In this document: in pieces, positions 8,487 through 16,904 of the stretch
Layout of the letters: each line of letters starts with the position of its first letter
Position numbering within the stretch: the stretch's first letter is position 1
DNA from: Paraprevotella clara YIT 11840
GTDB taxonomy: Bacteria; Bacteroidota; Bacteroidia; Bacteroidales; Bacteroidaceae
Reading direction: 5' to 3'
Assembly (NCBI RefSeq): GCF_000233955.1
Contig: NZ_JH376605.1
Location: 1-64,000, forward strand
Length of the DNA: 64,000 nucleotides
The notes under the pieces: generated by a model
Told to the model about the DNA's origin: nothing
The model's input: only the letters and a program-made list of their open reading frames with translations
Database searches by the model: none
Program-made: the position numbers and the translations under genes

Positions 8487-9113
8487 TTACCAGTAGCGTT
8501 CATCCGCCGAGCCGTAGAGAGCCAGCACCCGGTCGGTGTCGTTCTTCTTCTTCGCCCGCAGATAGGACACGGATATGTTCTTGCGGGTATAGTAGTTCAC
8601 AAGGTTGCGGTAGTTGAGCAGGCTTTTATAGGCGTTGTCGATGATTGCCAGACGTTCGGCATCCGTCAGCGACATGCCCGTGATGTTCACGACATTTTTC
8701 AAGTCCTGCAACACGTCCGCACTTTCGGATAGCAGCTTGGCGTATCCGGCTGAAATGGCAGTGAGTTCATCCGGTGTGTAGTTAGGGTCTGCCAGCATGT
8801 TCTGATAGTTGCGCACGTAGATTTCGGATATTTCCGCCACCAGTTCAATGGACTTCTTCACCTTGACACCGCCCTTAACCACGTCATGCACCGCTTTGAG
8901 CGCATCGTAATATTTTTTACCCTGTTGGAAAATCTTCTGCGCTTCCATGAAGCCGTCCAGCGTGTTCTTGGCGGTGGTGGAGGTCTGCACTATCTGCTTG
9001 GTGGTGTTGATGATACCCTGTGCCAAGTTGCCGGGGTCTGACACCACCCACTGGGCGGATGCCTTGCCGATGAAGCAAAGGCACACCGCCATAAGGAGAA
9101 TTGTTTTCTTCAT
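8487..9113 (-). CDS. traI: Conjugative transposon protein TraI (DUF4141)
   Basis: A 208-residue protein with a signal peptide (MKKTILLMAVCLCFIGKASAQ) followed by a helical, partly coiled-coil body (VKVKKSIELVAEISEIYVRNYQ). It is the DUF4141/TraI family. The layout resembles VirB5-type periplasmic proteins, but no function has been shown. Its start overlaps the stop of the DUF3876 gene by 4 bases. Confidence 0.92.
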   Translation of the reverse strand: MKKTILLMAVCLCFIGKASAQWVVSDPGNLAQGIINTTKQIVQTSTTAKNTLDGFMEAQKIFQQGKKYYDALKAVHDVVKGGVKVKKSIELVAEISEIYVRNYQNMLADPNYTPDELTAISAGYAKLLSESADVLQDLKNVVNITGMSLTDAERLAIIDNAYKSLLNYRNLVNYYTRKNISVSYLRAKKKNDTDRVLALYGSADERYW

Positions 9114-9466
9114 CTTGTTTTGTTTTTTGGATTTGTAACTCGCTTGTATTCGCCGCCGGGTGAAAGGGTTATCCGGTCACGTTCCTTGTCATACGACAGC
9201 AATATGGCAAAGCCAGTTTCGATGAACAGGTTTCCGTCCCGCTCTGTCACTTGATAGGTGGTTTCCAGCACCTTGCCCCTGACATTTGATTTTCGGGTAA
9301 CACTATATTTGCCGTCCGTTTCCGAAAGGGTGAAAGAGGGGCTTCCCTTGACGTGTACCCATTCACCACACATCTTTTCCGGTTGTTTGTCCCCGCTGCC
9401 AGTGCAGCTTGCCAATGACAGGCAAGCGCATAGCAGCAAGGGAAACAGTTTGTTTATCCGTTTCAT
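9110..9466 (-). CDS. DUF3876 lipoprotein of the transfer operon
   Basis: A 118-residue lipoprotein with a signal and lipobox LASC at about residues 18-21, then a small beta-rich domain (MCGEWVHVKGSPSFTLSETDGKYSV). It matches DUF3876, found between traG and traI in many Bacteroidales ICEs. The function is unknown. It starts 11 bases after traG and overlaps traI by 4 bases. Confidence 0.85.
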   Translation of the reverse strand: MKRINKLFPLLLCACLSLASCTGSGDKQPEKMCGEWVHVKGSPSFTLSETDGKYSVTRKSNVRGKVLETTYQVTERDGNLFIETGFAILLSYDKERDRITLSPGGEYKRVTNPKNKTR

Positions 9467-9477
9467 GTTTCTTTACT

Positions 9478-11991
9478 TTAAGTTATTGATAATTGGGGAT
9501 TTCTCTTGCTTTCCGCAAGCCGCTTGATAGCCAGTTCGAGGTTGCCGCCCAGCTTGTCGGCAAGGGCGAACAGTTCCATTTTCTCGCTTTCTTCGGTCGT
9601 GTACGTGTAGTATTCTTCCAGCGAAACTTCCGTTGCGTACACCGCCGACTGTGTACCGCCCAGCGAAAAGAAAACTTCCTTGTACTTCCGTCCGGGGTGG
9701 TTCGCCATGTTGATGGACAATATTTGCGAACGCTCCTTGTCGGTCAGTCCGAGCAGGTTTTGTATGCTGTCGAACTTGTTGAGATATTTTCTTTGGTCTA
9801 ACAGGATTTTGCAGTCCGAGTTGTTGATGATACTTTCTTTCACGATAGGGGAAGAAATAATATCTTCCACTTCCTGCGTGACTACAATCGCTTCCCCGAA
9901 ATACTTTCTGACGGTCTTGTACAAATATTTTATGTAATCTGCCATATTCGCACTTGCAATCGCTTTCCACGCTTCCTCAATTAGTATTAACTTCCTTATT
10001 CCTTTTAACTTGCGCATCTTGTTGATAAAGGCTTCCATGATGATGATAGTCGTTATCGGGAATAAAATCTTGTGGTCTTTGATGTTATCCAACTCAAAGA
10101 CTATGAAGCGTTTATGCAACAAATCCAGTTCCTTGTTGGAGTTCAGCAGGTAGTCGTATTCACCGCCACGATAGTAGGGTTCAAGCACGTTCAGGAAGTT
10201 GTCGATGTCAAAATCCTTTTCCCTGACGTTCTTTTCTGCAAGCCGCAGTCGGTATTCATCCCGGACAAACTCGTAGAACGTGTTGAAGCAAGGCGTTACC
10301 GACCTGTCGCACGTGATACGTTCGATATAGGCACTTACCGCATTGGACAACGCCACTTCTTCCGACCGCTTCGGGGCTTCATCGTCCCGCTTCCACAGGG
10401 TGAGTATAAGGGTCTTGATACTCTCTTTCTTCTCGATGTCAAATACCCCGTCCTCGACATAGAACGGGTTAAACGCTATCGGGTTTTCGGTGGTGTAGGT
10501 GAAATAAATCCCGTCCTCTCCGTGTGTCCGGTTGTGGATAAGCTGGGACAGCCCCAAGTAGCTGTTACCCGTATCGACCAGTAGCACATGTGCTCCCTGT
10601 TCGTAATACTGGCGTACCATGTGGTTGGTGAAGAAAGACTTGCCCGACCCGCTCGGCCCAAGTATGAACTTGTTGCGGTTGGTCGTGATGCCTTTCTTCA
10701 TGGGCAGGTCTGAAATGTCGATGTGCAGCGGGCGACCGCTTACCCTGTCCACCATTTTGATGCCGAACGGTGAAAGCGAACTCTTGTAGTTCGTTTCTTC
10801 CACGAACAGGCATAGAGCCTGCCCCAAGAATGTGTAGAAACTTTCCTCTGCCGGGAAGTCTGCTTCGTTGCCGGGTATGCCCGCCCAAAAGAGTGTGGGC
10901 GTATCGACTGTGTTGTGTCGGGGCTTGCACTCCATTAAGGCAAGCTGGCTTCCCACATCGTTGCGTATGCGTTTGAGTTCTTCCCTGTCATCCGACCAAG
11001 CCATGACGTTACAGTGGCAGCGCACCGATACAAGCCCCCTGCTGTGGGCTTCGTTCAGGTACTCGTCTATCCATTCCTTGTTCACTTGGTTGGCACGGGA
11101 GTAGCGGGAGAGCGATTGCATGTTCCGGGCGGTCTGCTCAAAATTTTTCAGGTTCTCGGCGTGGTCGTCTATGAAGATGTACTGGTTATAGACGTGGTTA
11201 CACGACAACAGTACCCCGACCGGGGCGGCAAAACTCAACCTGCAATCGCTTCTATCAGTGGACAACTTTTCAAAGCGTGTGTCCGTCCCGACCTTTCCGG
11301 GCAAATCTTCCACGTCCGAGAGCGTGTGCAGGCACAGTATATCGTCCCCGACACGCATTTCTTCCGGGTACAGTCCGATGTCTTTCAGGCAGGTGGTGTC
11401 GGTCTGCGATAGCGAGAAGTATTTCTCGATGATACCCACCTTTCCGCCCTGCCCGGTGATTTCCGATGCTGCCAGCCGGGTGAGCGTGACAAAACCGCTG
11501 TCGTTCATAATTCTTTCAAACTGCCCGATCGCTTCGATGAACTTTGCCGCCGCTTCCCTGTCCGCTATCTCCTGCGGTACAATCCTGCCCCGGCAGAGGG
11601 TGGAGAAGTCGCTCTGTCGGCGGCTTCTCTCCCTTGTCGTTTTCGTCAGGAACAGGTAGCAGTAATGGTTCAGGAACGGACGTTCATTGAAATGCCGTTC
11701 AAAACTCCGGGACAGGAAGCTAAGTTCGTCCCTTTCGGTGTCGGGCTGGTAGTTTTCCTTGATGAAGAAGTCCTGCTTGTGTACTATGGAGTAGTCGGGC
11801 AGCACCTTGATTGCCTTGTACCATGCCGAATGTATGGCTTCATATTCGGCGCTGGTGACGGTGAACAGTTCGGGCAGTTCCACCCGGAAAGCCACCGTTA
11901 TGTCGGCATCCTTTGAAATGATGCAGCCGTTCTCCACCGCCAAAAGAGGAAATTTCCTTTCCAGCGTGGTAGCTTTTAATGTATTCCTCAT
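9478..11991 (-). CDS. traG: Conjugation system ATPase TraG (VirB4-like)
   Basis: An 837-residue cytoplasmic ATPase that powers assembly of the mating channel. The C-terminal half shows Walker A (LGPSGSGKSFFT), Walker B (LILIEEAWKAI) and the later VVTQEVEDI block of VirB4-type enzymes. The N-terminal half (SIVHKQDFFIKENYQ, CYLFLTKTTRERSRRQ) is the VirB4-like substrate region. I chose the ATG at 11991 (MRNTLKATTLERKFP) because the in-frame extension to 12180 would lie over traF and has poor composition. The start overlaps the traF stop by 4 bases. Confidence 0.94.
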   Translation of the reverse strand: MRNTLKATTLERKFPLLAVENGCIISKDADITVAFRVELPELFTVTSAEYEAIHSAWYKAIKVLPDYSIVHKQDFFIKENYQPDTERDELSFLSRSFERHFNERPFLNHYCYLFLTKTTRERSRRQSDFSTLCRGRIVPQEIADREAAAKFIEAIGQFERIMNDSGFVTLTRLAASEITGQGGKVGIIEKYFSLSQTDTTCLKDIGLYPEEMRVGDDILCLHTLSDVEDLPGKVGTDTRFEKLSTDRSDCRLSFAAPVGVLLSCNHVYNQYIFIDDHAENLKNFEQTARNMQSLSRYSRANQVNKEWIDEYLNEAHSRGLVSVRCHCNVMAWSDDREELKRIRNDVGSQLALMECKPRHNTVDTPTLFWAGIPGNEADFPAEESFYTFLGQALCLFVEETNYKSSLSPFGIKMVDRVSGRPLHIDISDLPMKKGITTNRNKFILGPSGSGKSFFTNHMVRQYYEQGAHVLLVDTGNSYLGLSQLIHNRTHGEDGIYFTYTTENPIAFNPFYVEDGVFDIEKKESIKTLILTLWKRDDEAPKRSEEVALSNAVSAYIERITCDRSVTPCFNTFYEFVRDEYRLRLAEKNVREKDFDIDNFLNVLEPYYRGGEYDYLLNSNKELDLLHKRFIVFELDNIKDHKILFPITTIIIMEAFINKMRKLKGIRKLILIEEAWKAIASANMADYIKYLYKTVRKYFGEAIVVTQEVEDIISSPIVKESIINNSDCKILLDQRKYLNKFDSIQNLLGLTDKERSQILSINMANHPGRKYKEVFFSLGGTQSAVYATEVSLEEYYTYTTEESEKMELFALADKLGGNLELAIKRLAESKRNPQLSIT

Positions 11992-12323
11992 GTTTCGTTC
12001 TCCTTTCTTTTTTTGTAGGTGAATAACCGGGGTATCGCCTTGCGGTTGATAATGAAGCGTGGATGCCGTTTGCGTGCGGCTGCTTTCATTAATCCGTGCG
12101 TACCGTACCGGGCATTCAGCCGGAACGTCTGCCATACGAGCAGCAGCGAAGCCGACACGATGAAACCGATACATAGCCATTGGTTCACGCCTGCCATGAA
12201 CAGGATGATGAACACCACGAACACGGCGAGTAAGCCGCCTGCAAAAATGAAAAGGTACTGGCTTTTCAGACCCTTGAACTCCACGGGCTTTCCGATACCC
12301 CTATTTACTTGATATTCAGACAT
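11988..12323 (-). CDS. traF: Conjugative transposon protein TraF (DUF4133)
   Basis: A 111-residue protein with two membrane segments (about 22-45 and 50-70) and a basic C terminus (RKRHPRFIINRKAIPRLFTYKKRK). It matches TraF/DUF4133, in the place of VirB3 before the VirB4-like TraG. The ATG at 12323 (MSEYQVNRGIGKPVEFKG) is preferred over the upstream in-frame ATG at 12371, which would overlap traE. It overlaps traG by 4 bases. Confidence 0.92.
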   Translation of the reverse strand: MSEYQVNRGIGKPVEFKGLKSQYLFIFAGGLLAVFVVFIILFMAGVNQWLCIGFIVSASLLLVWQTFRLNARYGTHGLMKAAARKRHPRFIINRKAIPRLFTYKKRKENET

Positions 12324-12333
12324 AGCCGCCGTT

Positions 12334-12630
12334 TTAGAGGAAGAACGACCGCAGGATAGTGGCGGCGACAATCAGGAAGATACACGCCCCGAACCAACTG
12401 GCGGCAGTCTTTGAAGTGTCGGGGTCTCCGGAACTAAATTTGTTATATACTTTTACCCCGCCAATCAAGCCGCAGACCGCCCCGATTGCGTACACCAGTT
12501 TTGTTCCAGGGTCGAAATACCCGGTGATTAGGTTTGTGGCTTCGGTGATGCCCGCCTGCCCGTTTCCTTGTGCGTAGGTACTTGCCACGGCGGCAAGGAG
12601 AGCCGCCGACAAGAAGATTTTCTTTCTCAT
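12334..12630 (-). CDS. traE: Conjugative transposon protein TraE (DUF4134)
   Basis: A 98-residue protein with a signal peptide (MRKKIFLSAALLAAVASTYAQ) and two further hydrophobic segments (LVYAIGAVCGLIGGVKVY and FGACIFLIVAATILRSFF). This is the VirB2/pilin-like layout of the DUF4134/TraE family. The start at 12630 is chosen because it begins the signal peptide; the frame stays open to 12720 but that part is not signal-like. The 170-base gap before it, back to traD, holds no gene. Confidence 0.92.
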   Translation of the reverse strand: MRKKIFLSAALLAAVASTYAQGNGQAGITEATNLITGYFDPGTKLVYAIGAVCGLIGGVKVYNKFSSGDPDTSKTAASWFGACIFLIVAATILRSFFL

Positions 12631-12800
12631 TGTGATTTGAATTTTAATGCCGGGGCAGCGGGTGGATAGTCCGCTGTCAACCGGCGGATGAATAACTTGA
12701 AATTTTAGTGGTTGCGGCACGGATGCCGCCTGTTGGTTTTAGAGTTACCAATCAACCGTAGTCACGCTGTTTCATGTTGTCATACTTATACATTATTACA

Positions 12801-13460
12801 TTATAGGAAGTCGTTCATGTCGAACGCTTCGTATTCCTCGCTTGTGCTGCCGTTTCCGGCAGGGGTAGCCGCAGCCCGTTCCGCTTCGTTGCGCCCCAGC
12901 AGTTCCGCCACCTTTGCCAGCCCGCCGTTGATGTTCTCCACCACCGCATCGTAGAGGTTCGTCCCCTCGATACCCGCCAGTGTCCCGGCGGCTTGCCGTT
13001 TCTCCGCTTCGGTGGGATTGTCGGCGTTCGCCGTTCGCACCGCTTCGCCCAGTTCATCGAAGCTCACGCCCGTAGCCCGCCCGGTATCATTGTCACCGTC
13101 CATGTACCCGGCTATTTCCTCGTCCTCGTAGTCGGGTTCGTCATTCTCGTAACCGGGCGTTTCGTCCGCTTCGGGTGTTGCATCCGAAATGCTTTCTTCC
13201 GGCTGTTCGTTCGTCTGCGGCTCAAAAATAGTATCATTTTCAGCCGTTTGCGGGAGCTGTCCCGATTTGTCCTGCGCTGTCCCGATTTGTCCACCCTTGT
13301 ATCGGCTTTCACCTATCAGCGTGTAGCCTGAAACCTCATTTGGAGGAAGTGGTTCATCATCCGTTTTGCCCGGTGATGTCCGGCTGTCCGTGTAGCGATA
13401 CCATAGCCACAGGGCGATATAGTACACCAAAAGCCCGGTAAGTATGCAATGGATTACCAT
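12801..13460 (-). CDS. traD: Conjugal transfer protein TraD
   Basis: A 219-residue protein with an N-terminal membrane anchor (about 1-24: MVIHCILTGLLVYYIALWLWY), a long acidic low-complexity middle (repeated acidic and T/P-rich residues about 70-130) and a short helical C terminus. Position between the DUF3408 gene and traE matches TraD of CTnDOT-type operons. The function is not established. Odd feature: four 10-bp-phased GGACA units lie inside the coding sequence at 13258-13292, read in two different frames (GGQIGTAQ, QDKSGQ), so the DNA pattern rather than the peptide is repeated. Confidence 0.85.
   Translation of the reverse strand: MVIHCILTGLLVYYIALWLWYRYTDSRTSPGKTDDEPLPPNEVSGYTLIGESRYKGGQIGTAQDKSGQLPQTAENDTIFEPQTNEQPEESISDATPEADETPGYENDEPDYEDEEIAGYMDGDNDTGRATGVSFDELGEAVRTANADNPTEAEKRQAAGTLAGIEGTNLYDAVVENINGGLAKVAELLGRNEAERAAATPAGNGSTSEEYEAFDMNDFL
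13258..13292 (-). repeat. GGACA x4 array, 10-bp phased, copy 1 (inside traD)
   Basis: On the minus strand GGACA occurs four times at exact 10-bp steps (plus-strand TGTCC at 13258, 13268, 13278, 13288), with AATCG or GCGCA spacers. The same arrangement recurs at 14918-14952. One helical turn between units is what a protein binding one DNA face cooperatively would need, as ribbon-helix-helix proteins do. Confidence 0.8.
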
Positions 13461-13462
13461 AG

Positions 13463-13891
13463 TCAGACAGGCTTTTGGAAGTGGCTTTCGTACAGGGTGT
13501 TTATCTCGTCTTGGTACTGCTCGAAGTGGCGCAGTAGAATGTTCTCCACGTAGCTGCTTACCGTTACCTTGCGCCCGCCTATCACCGTCACGATACGTAT
13601 CAGCTTCTCGTGCGTGGTACGGCTCACGTACAAGGGCTGTCGGTCTGCCAGTTCCACTTTCTGAAAGTAGGTTTCCCGGTAGTCACCCGAACCGCCCTTG
13701 CGCTTGCGGTTTGTCGTTTTCTCCACCCGCACCGTTTCAGTCTGCCGTCCCTCGTGGGCGGTTTCCGTTTCGCCGCCGGGCTGCGGTGCATCATCCGGCT
13801 GGTTCTCCCGCTTGGCGGGTACACCCTGCGAGATAAGTTCTTTCATGAAATCCTCGTCTATCTTCGGCATCCCGCCGCTTTGCTTTGCCAT
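13463..13891 (-). CDS. DUF3408 protein of the transfer operon
   Basis: A 142-residue protein. A disordered basic N-terminal half (about 1-65) is followed by a C-terminal domain VSRTTHEKLIRIVTVIGGRKVTVSSYVENILLRHFEQY that looks like a ribbon-helix-helix: short strand, then two helices. It is the DUF3408 family found after traA in Bacteroidales ICEs. A DNA-binding partner of the ParA-like TraA, acting like ParB/ParG at a centromere or oriT, is a reasonable inference. It starts 1 base after the traA stop and is followed 2 bases later by traD. Confidence 0.88.
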   Translation of the reverse strand: MAKQSGGMPKIDEDFMKELISQGVPAKRENQPDDAPQPGGETETAHEGRQTETVRVEKTTNRKRKGGSGDYRETYFQKVELADRQPLYVSRTTHEKLIRIVTVIGGRKVTVSSYVENILLRHFEQYQDEINTLYESHFQKPV

Positions 13892-13892
13892 A

Positions 13893-14660
13893 TCATTGTA
13901 ATTTGATGTAGTACACTATTTCAGTTATCAGTTCTTCCAAGTTGCTTCCCCTTACCAGCGGGCGGCTGGCGGGAAAGAGCGTGGAGCGGAACACCGCCTT
14001 TTTATCCGCTACCAGTTCCTTTTTGTAGCGTTTGGTGTCGGGGATAAAGGTTTTCATCAGCGGCAGTTCCAGTTCCTTTATGGTCTTGTCGTAGGCGGTG
14101 TAGAGGTCTGTTTTCTCCCGTCCGTCCACCATGTTCCAAAAGAGGTACAGCCCGGCAAGGCGGCAGGCATCGTTCTTCACCAGCAGCTTTTGGATAGCCA
14201 CCGCAAACGACAGGCTGCTTTCCAGCACCACCTTATCGGCTGAAATCGGGGTGAAGATGTAGTCCATGCCCGCAAGGGAGTTTATCACGCCCTCGCTGTT
14301 CACCGTGCCGGGCAGGTCGAAAAAGACAATATCCGGCACATGTCCGGCGGCTATATATTCGTCAGCCGTGACTATCGCCTTTTCGGGCGAACTGCATAGC
14401 ACCGGGTAGGCTTTCTTCCCCAGCCGGGTAAACTGTTCATACGCCATGCGCTTGTAATCTTCATCCGCCCCGACCTGTTCGGCATCCCGCTTTCGCATCC
14501 CGGCAATGGAGTGTTGGGGGTAGTCGCAATCCACCACCGCCACATCGTAGCCTTTGAGGTAGTAGAGGTAACTCGCCGCCAGCACGGTAAAGGTGGTTTT
14601 GCCGACCCCGCCCTTTTGGGTGGAAAAGGCGACATACAGGGGTGTTTTCTCGTTTTCCAT
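13893..14660 (-). CDS. traA: ParA-family ATPase TraA
   Basis: A 255-residue deviant Walker ATPase (STQKGGVGKTTFTV near residues 13-26, VAVVDCDYPQHS near 41-52, DIVFFDLPGTVNSEG further on). These are the ParA/MinD motifs with the signature lysine. It is first in the transfer operon. ParA proteins move or position DNA with a DNA-bound partner; here a role in positioning the ICE or the transfer complex is inferred. The ATG at 14660 (MENEKTPLYVAFSTQ) fits the family best; an in-frame ATG at 14720 would add 20 atypical residues. Confidence 0.93.
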   Translation of the reverse strand: MENEKTPLYVAFSTQKGGVGKTTFTVLAASYLYYLKGYDVAVVDCDYPQHSIAGMRKRDAEQVGADEDYKRMAYEQFTRLGKKAYPVLCSSPEKAIVTADEYIAAGHVPDIVFFDLPGTVNSEGVINSLAGMDYIFTPISADKVVLESSLSFAVAIQKLLVKNDACRLAGLYLFWNMVDGREKTDLYTAYDKTIKELELPLMKTFIPDTKRYKKELVADKKAVFRSTLFPASRPLVRGSNLEELITEIVYYIKLQ

Positions 14661-14724
14661 ATTGCTTTCTTTCATTATTGGTTGATAGATTTGTTTATTG
14701 CTTTCAATCAATCCAGCCATATAG

Positions 14725-14876
14725 CTTTCTTGAAATATTGAAAGATTGTTTTATTTCAATATTGTTTTCTTGCTTTCATTCTTTCTTGAAATACTGAAAT
14801 CCTGCAATCTTGTTTTCTTGAAATCAAGTTTTCAATCATTCTTTCCTGACTGAAATATTTCTTTCAATCTTGAAAT
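14725..14876. repeat. AT-rich TTTCTTGAAAT repeats upstream of traA
   Basis: Within about 150 bases the unit CTTTCTTGAAATA(T/C)TG occurs at 14725 and 14781, a shortened TTTCTTGAAATCAAG at 14814, and TTTCAAT/ATTGAAA variants between and after them (for example near 14753 and 14861-14876). Many are short inverted repeats of each other. Position next to a ParA gene and a DUF3408 gene suggests a centromere-like or operator site. No gene fits here. Confidence 0.6.
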
Positions 14877-14917
14877 CTTCTGCAAATAAAAGGAGAAAAA
14901 ACGTCCGTTTTTAGATG

Positions 14918-14952
14918 TGTCCCGATTTGTCCTGCGATGTCCCATTTTGTCC
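14918..14952 (-). repeat. GGACA x4 array, 10-bp phased, copy 2
   Basis: Plus-strand TGTCC at 14918, 14928, 14938 and 14948. The spacers nearly match copy 1 at 13258-13292 (CGATT, TGCGA, CATTT). It sits in the non-coding region between traA and mobA, about 260 bases upstream of traA and next to the presumed oriT. Confidence 0.8.
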
Positions 14953-14959
14953 ACCAACC

Positions 14960-15229
14960 ACCTATTTTACAGCATTATAAATCACCGTTACTTTGCAGCA
15001 GAGTAACGAACCGCAGGAGGCGGGGATGTAAAAACGGGCAGGTTAATGGCTGGGCTTTCCGTTTCACGCTAACCCCAATCCGTCCGTGACGGATTTCGAT
15101 TTTCGTCAGAAAATAGCAAGGTGTGTTTTGTATGCTACAAAACCGTTTTCCGTGCCTGAAAACGCCTTGCCCCTTGTGGGGGGGGGTAAAAATCACTCCG
15201 AAGTCGTAATTTATTAATTCAAAAGAAGT
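14960..15229. other. oriT: Probable oriT region with inverted repeats
   Basis: A 270-base gene-free stretch directly upstream of mobA. It contains three perfect inverted repeats: AATCCGTC-CGT-GACGGATT (15077-15095), GTTTTGTA-TGC-TACAAAAC (15125-15143) and GTTTTC-N7-GAAAAC (15145-15163), then a run of G near 15179-15186. Relaxase target sites usually lie beside such repeats and next to the mobilisation genes. The nick site cannot be fixed from sequence alone. Confidence 0.6.
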
Positions 15230-15652
15230 ATGGAAACAAGAAGAACCAACAAGGGCGGTCGTCCCGCCCTCGCAGACCCGGCGAAGCACCGCCATGTCCT
15301 TTACCTGAACGACCGGGAGAACGCCCGCTTCCTCTCGCAGTGGGAGCAGTCGGGCGTTACGAGCAAATCCCGTTTCATCGCCGCCCGGCTGTTCGGCGAG
15401 CCGTTCCGGGTGGTGAAAGTGGAGAAGTCAGCGGTAGAATACTGCGCCCGGCTGACTGAATTTTATGCACAATTCAGAGCCGTAGCGGTCAATTACAACC
15501 AAGTGGTAAAGGCGTTGCACAGCAACTTTTCGGAGAAAAAGGCACTGGCATTCCTCTATAAACTGGAGAAAGCGACCACCGAACTGGCGGCACTGAACCG
15601 CCAAGTCATTGCATTAACCAATGAATGTAAGGAACTATGGTTGCCAAAATAA
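15230..15652 (+). CDS. mobA: Mobilisation protein MobA (relaxosome accessory)
   Basis: A 140-residue basic protein. The N-terminal part (GGRPALADPAKHRHVLYLNDRENARFLS) has the look of a ribbon-helix-helix relaxosome protein. The C-terminal part is helical (EKKALAFLYKLEKATTELAALNRQVIALTNE). It is the MobA/BmgA-type accessory that binds oriT and recruits the relaxase. Its 3' end overlaps mobB by 16 bases. Confidence 0.88.
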   Translation: METRRTNKGGRPALADPAKHRHVLYLNDRENARFLSQWEQSGVTSKSRFIAARLFGEPFRVVKVEKSAVEYCARLTEFYAQFRAVAVNYNQVVKALHSNFSEKKALAFLYKLEKATTELAALNRQVIALTNECKELWLPK

Positions 15653-16887
15653 GCACGGGCGGTAATATGTTCGGCGCACTGGCATACAACCAAAACAAGG
15701 TGGATAGCGAAGAAGCAAAGGTGCTTTTTTCCAACCGGATGCTGTTAAGTGAGGACGGGAATTTCTCTATCAGCGAGTGTATGCGCAGCTTTGAAATGCA
15801 GATGCCCGTCCAGCTATCCACCAAGAAGCCGATACTTCATATTTCCATAAACCCGCACCCGGAAGACGTGCTGACCGACCAGCAGCTTTCCGACATCGCA
15901 CGGGAGTATATGCGGAAGTTGGGTTATGGCGACCAGCCTTATTTGGTGTACAAGCATACAGACATCGACCGCCACCATATCCACATCGTAGGGTTGCGGG
16001 TGGACGAGAACGGCAGACCGCTGAACGACAGGTTCGAGCATCGGCGCAGCAAGCAGATAACCCGTGAACTGGAAAAGAAATACGGGCTTCACCCGGCAGA
16101 ACGAAAGGAACGCGCCGAACGCCCGGAACTTAAAAAGGTGGACTACACCGCCGGGGACGTGAAGCACCAAATCGGCAATGCCGTGAAAGCGGCTTGTTAC
16201 GGCTACCGCTTCCAGTCGTTCGGGGAGTACAAGGTTTTGCTTGCTACCTATAATATATGTGCCGAAGAAGTCAAGGGGGAGATAAACGGCAAGCCCTATC
16301 AGGGCATAGTCTATTCCGCCATGAATGACAAGGGCGAAAAGGTGGGCAACCCGGTAAAGGCTTCCCGCATCGGCAAATCGGTGGGCTATGAAGCGGTACA
16401 GCGCAGAATGGAGAAATCGGGCGAGGTGATTAAGGACAAGAAACTGAAAGAACGCACCCGGAAGATTGTAGCCGCCACCATGCAGACCGCCCGCAGCCGC
16501 AAGGAACTGGAACAGCAGCTAAAGAAGCAGGGCATTGATGTGGTATTCCGTCAGAACGACAGCGGGCGCATCTATGGCGTTACGTTCATCGACCACGACA
16601 GCCGGGTGGTGCTGAACGGTTCACGCTTGGGCAAGGAGTATTCGGCGAACGTGTTCAACGACCTGTATTCCGATAAAAGAAAAACGGATATACAGCGGGA
16701 ACAATCCGCACATCAGGAACAGCCGGGCTTCACGCCGAAAGCCGACATTGTTTCGGGCGTGGCTTCCGTGCTGGGTGCTTTCGGCGGCTTGCTGGGCAGT
16801 GGTTCATCCGCTGGTGGCGAGCCGCAAGACACCGTCCACCAAAAGAGAAAGAAGAAGAAAAAGAAACGTACAAGGCGTATCGACTAA
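15637..16887 (+). CDS. mobB: Relaxase MobB
   Basis: A 416-residue relaxase that nicks oriT and stays covalently bound to the 5' end of the transferred strand. The relaxase domain covers about residues 1-160: AYNQNKVD with the candidate catalytic tyrosine near residue 16, and the metal-binding histidine cluster HTDIDRHHIHIVGLRVDENG near 107-126. The C-terminal part is basic, ending in a lysine/arginine run (KRKKKKKKRTRR). It lies between mobA and mobC, 17 bases before the latter. Confidence 0.94.
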   Translation: MVAKISTGGNMFGALAYNQNKVDSEEAKVLFSNRMLLSEDGNFSISECMRSFEMQMPVQLSTKKPILHISINPHPEDVLTDQQLSDIAREYMRKLGYGDQPYLVYKHTDIDRHHIHIVGLRVDENGRPLNDRFEHRRSKQITRELEKKYGLHPAERKERAERPELKKVDYTAGDVKHQIGNAVKAACYGYRFQSFGEYKVLLATYNICAEEVKGEINGKPYQGIVYSAMNDKGEKVGNPVKASRIGKSVGYEAVQRRMEKSGEVIKDKKLKERTRKIVAATMQTARSRKELEQQLKKQGIDVVFRQNDSGRIYGVTFIDHDSRVVLNGSRLGKEYSANVFNDLYSDKRKTDIQREQSAHQEQPGFTPKADIVSGVASVLGAFGGLLGSGSSAGGEPQDTVHQKRKKKKKKRTRRID

Positions 16888-16904
16888 CTTAAAAACATAC
16901 GATT

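Noticed and set aside
14975-15295. 106-codon minus-strand frame over the oriT region
   Set aside because: It covers the inverted repeats and the start of mobA, and has no family; more likely non-coding.
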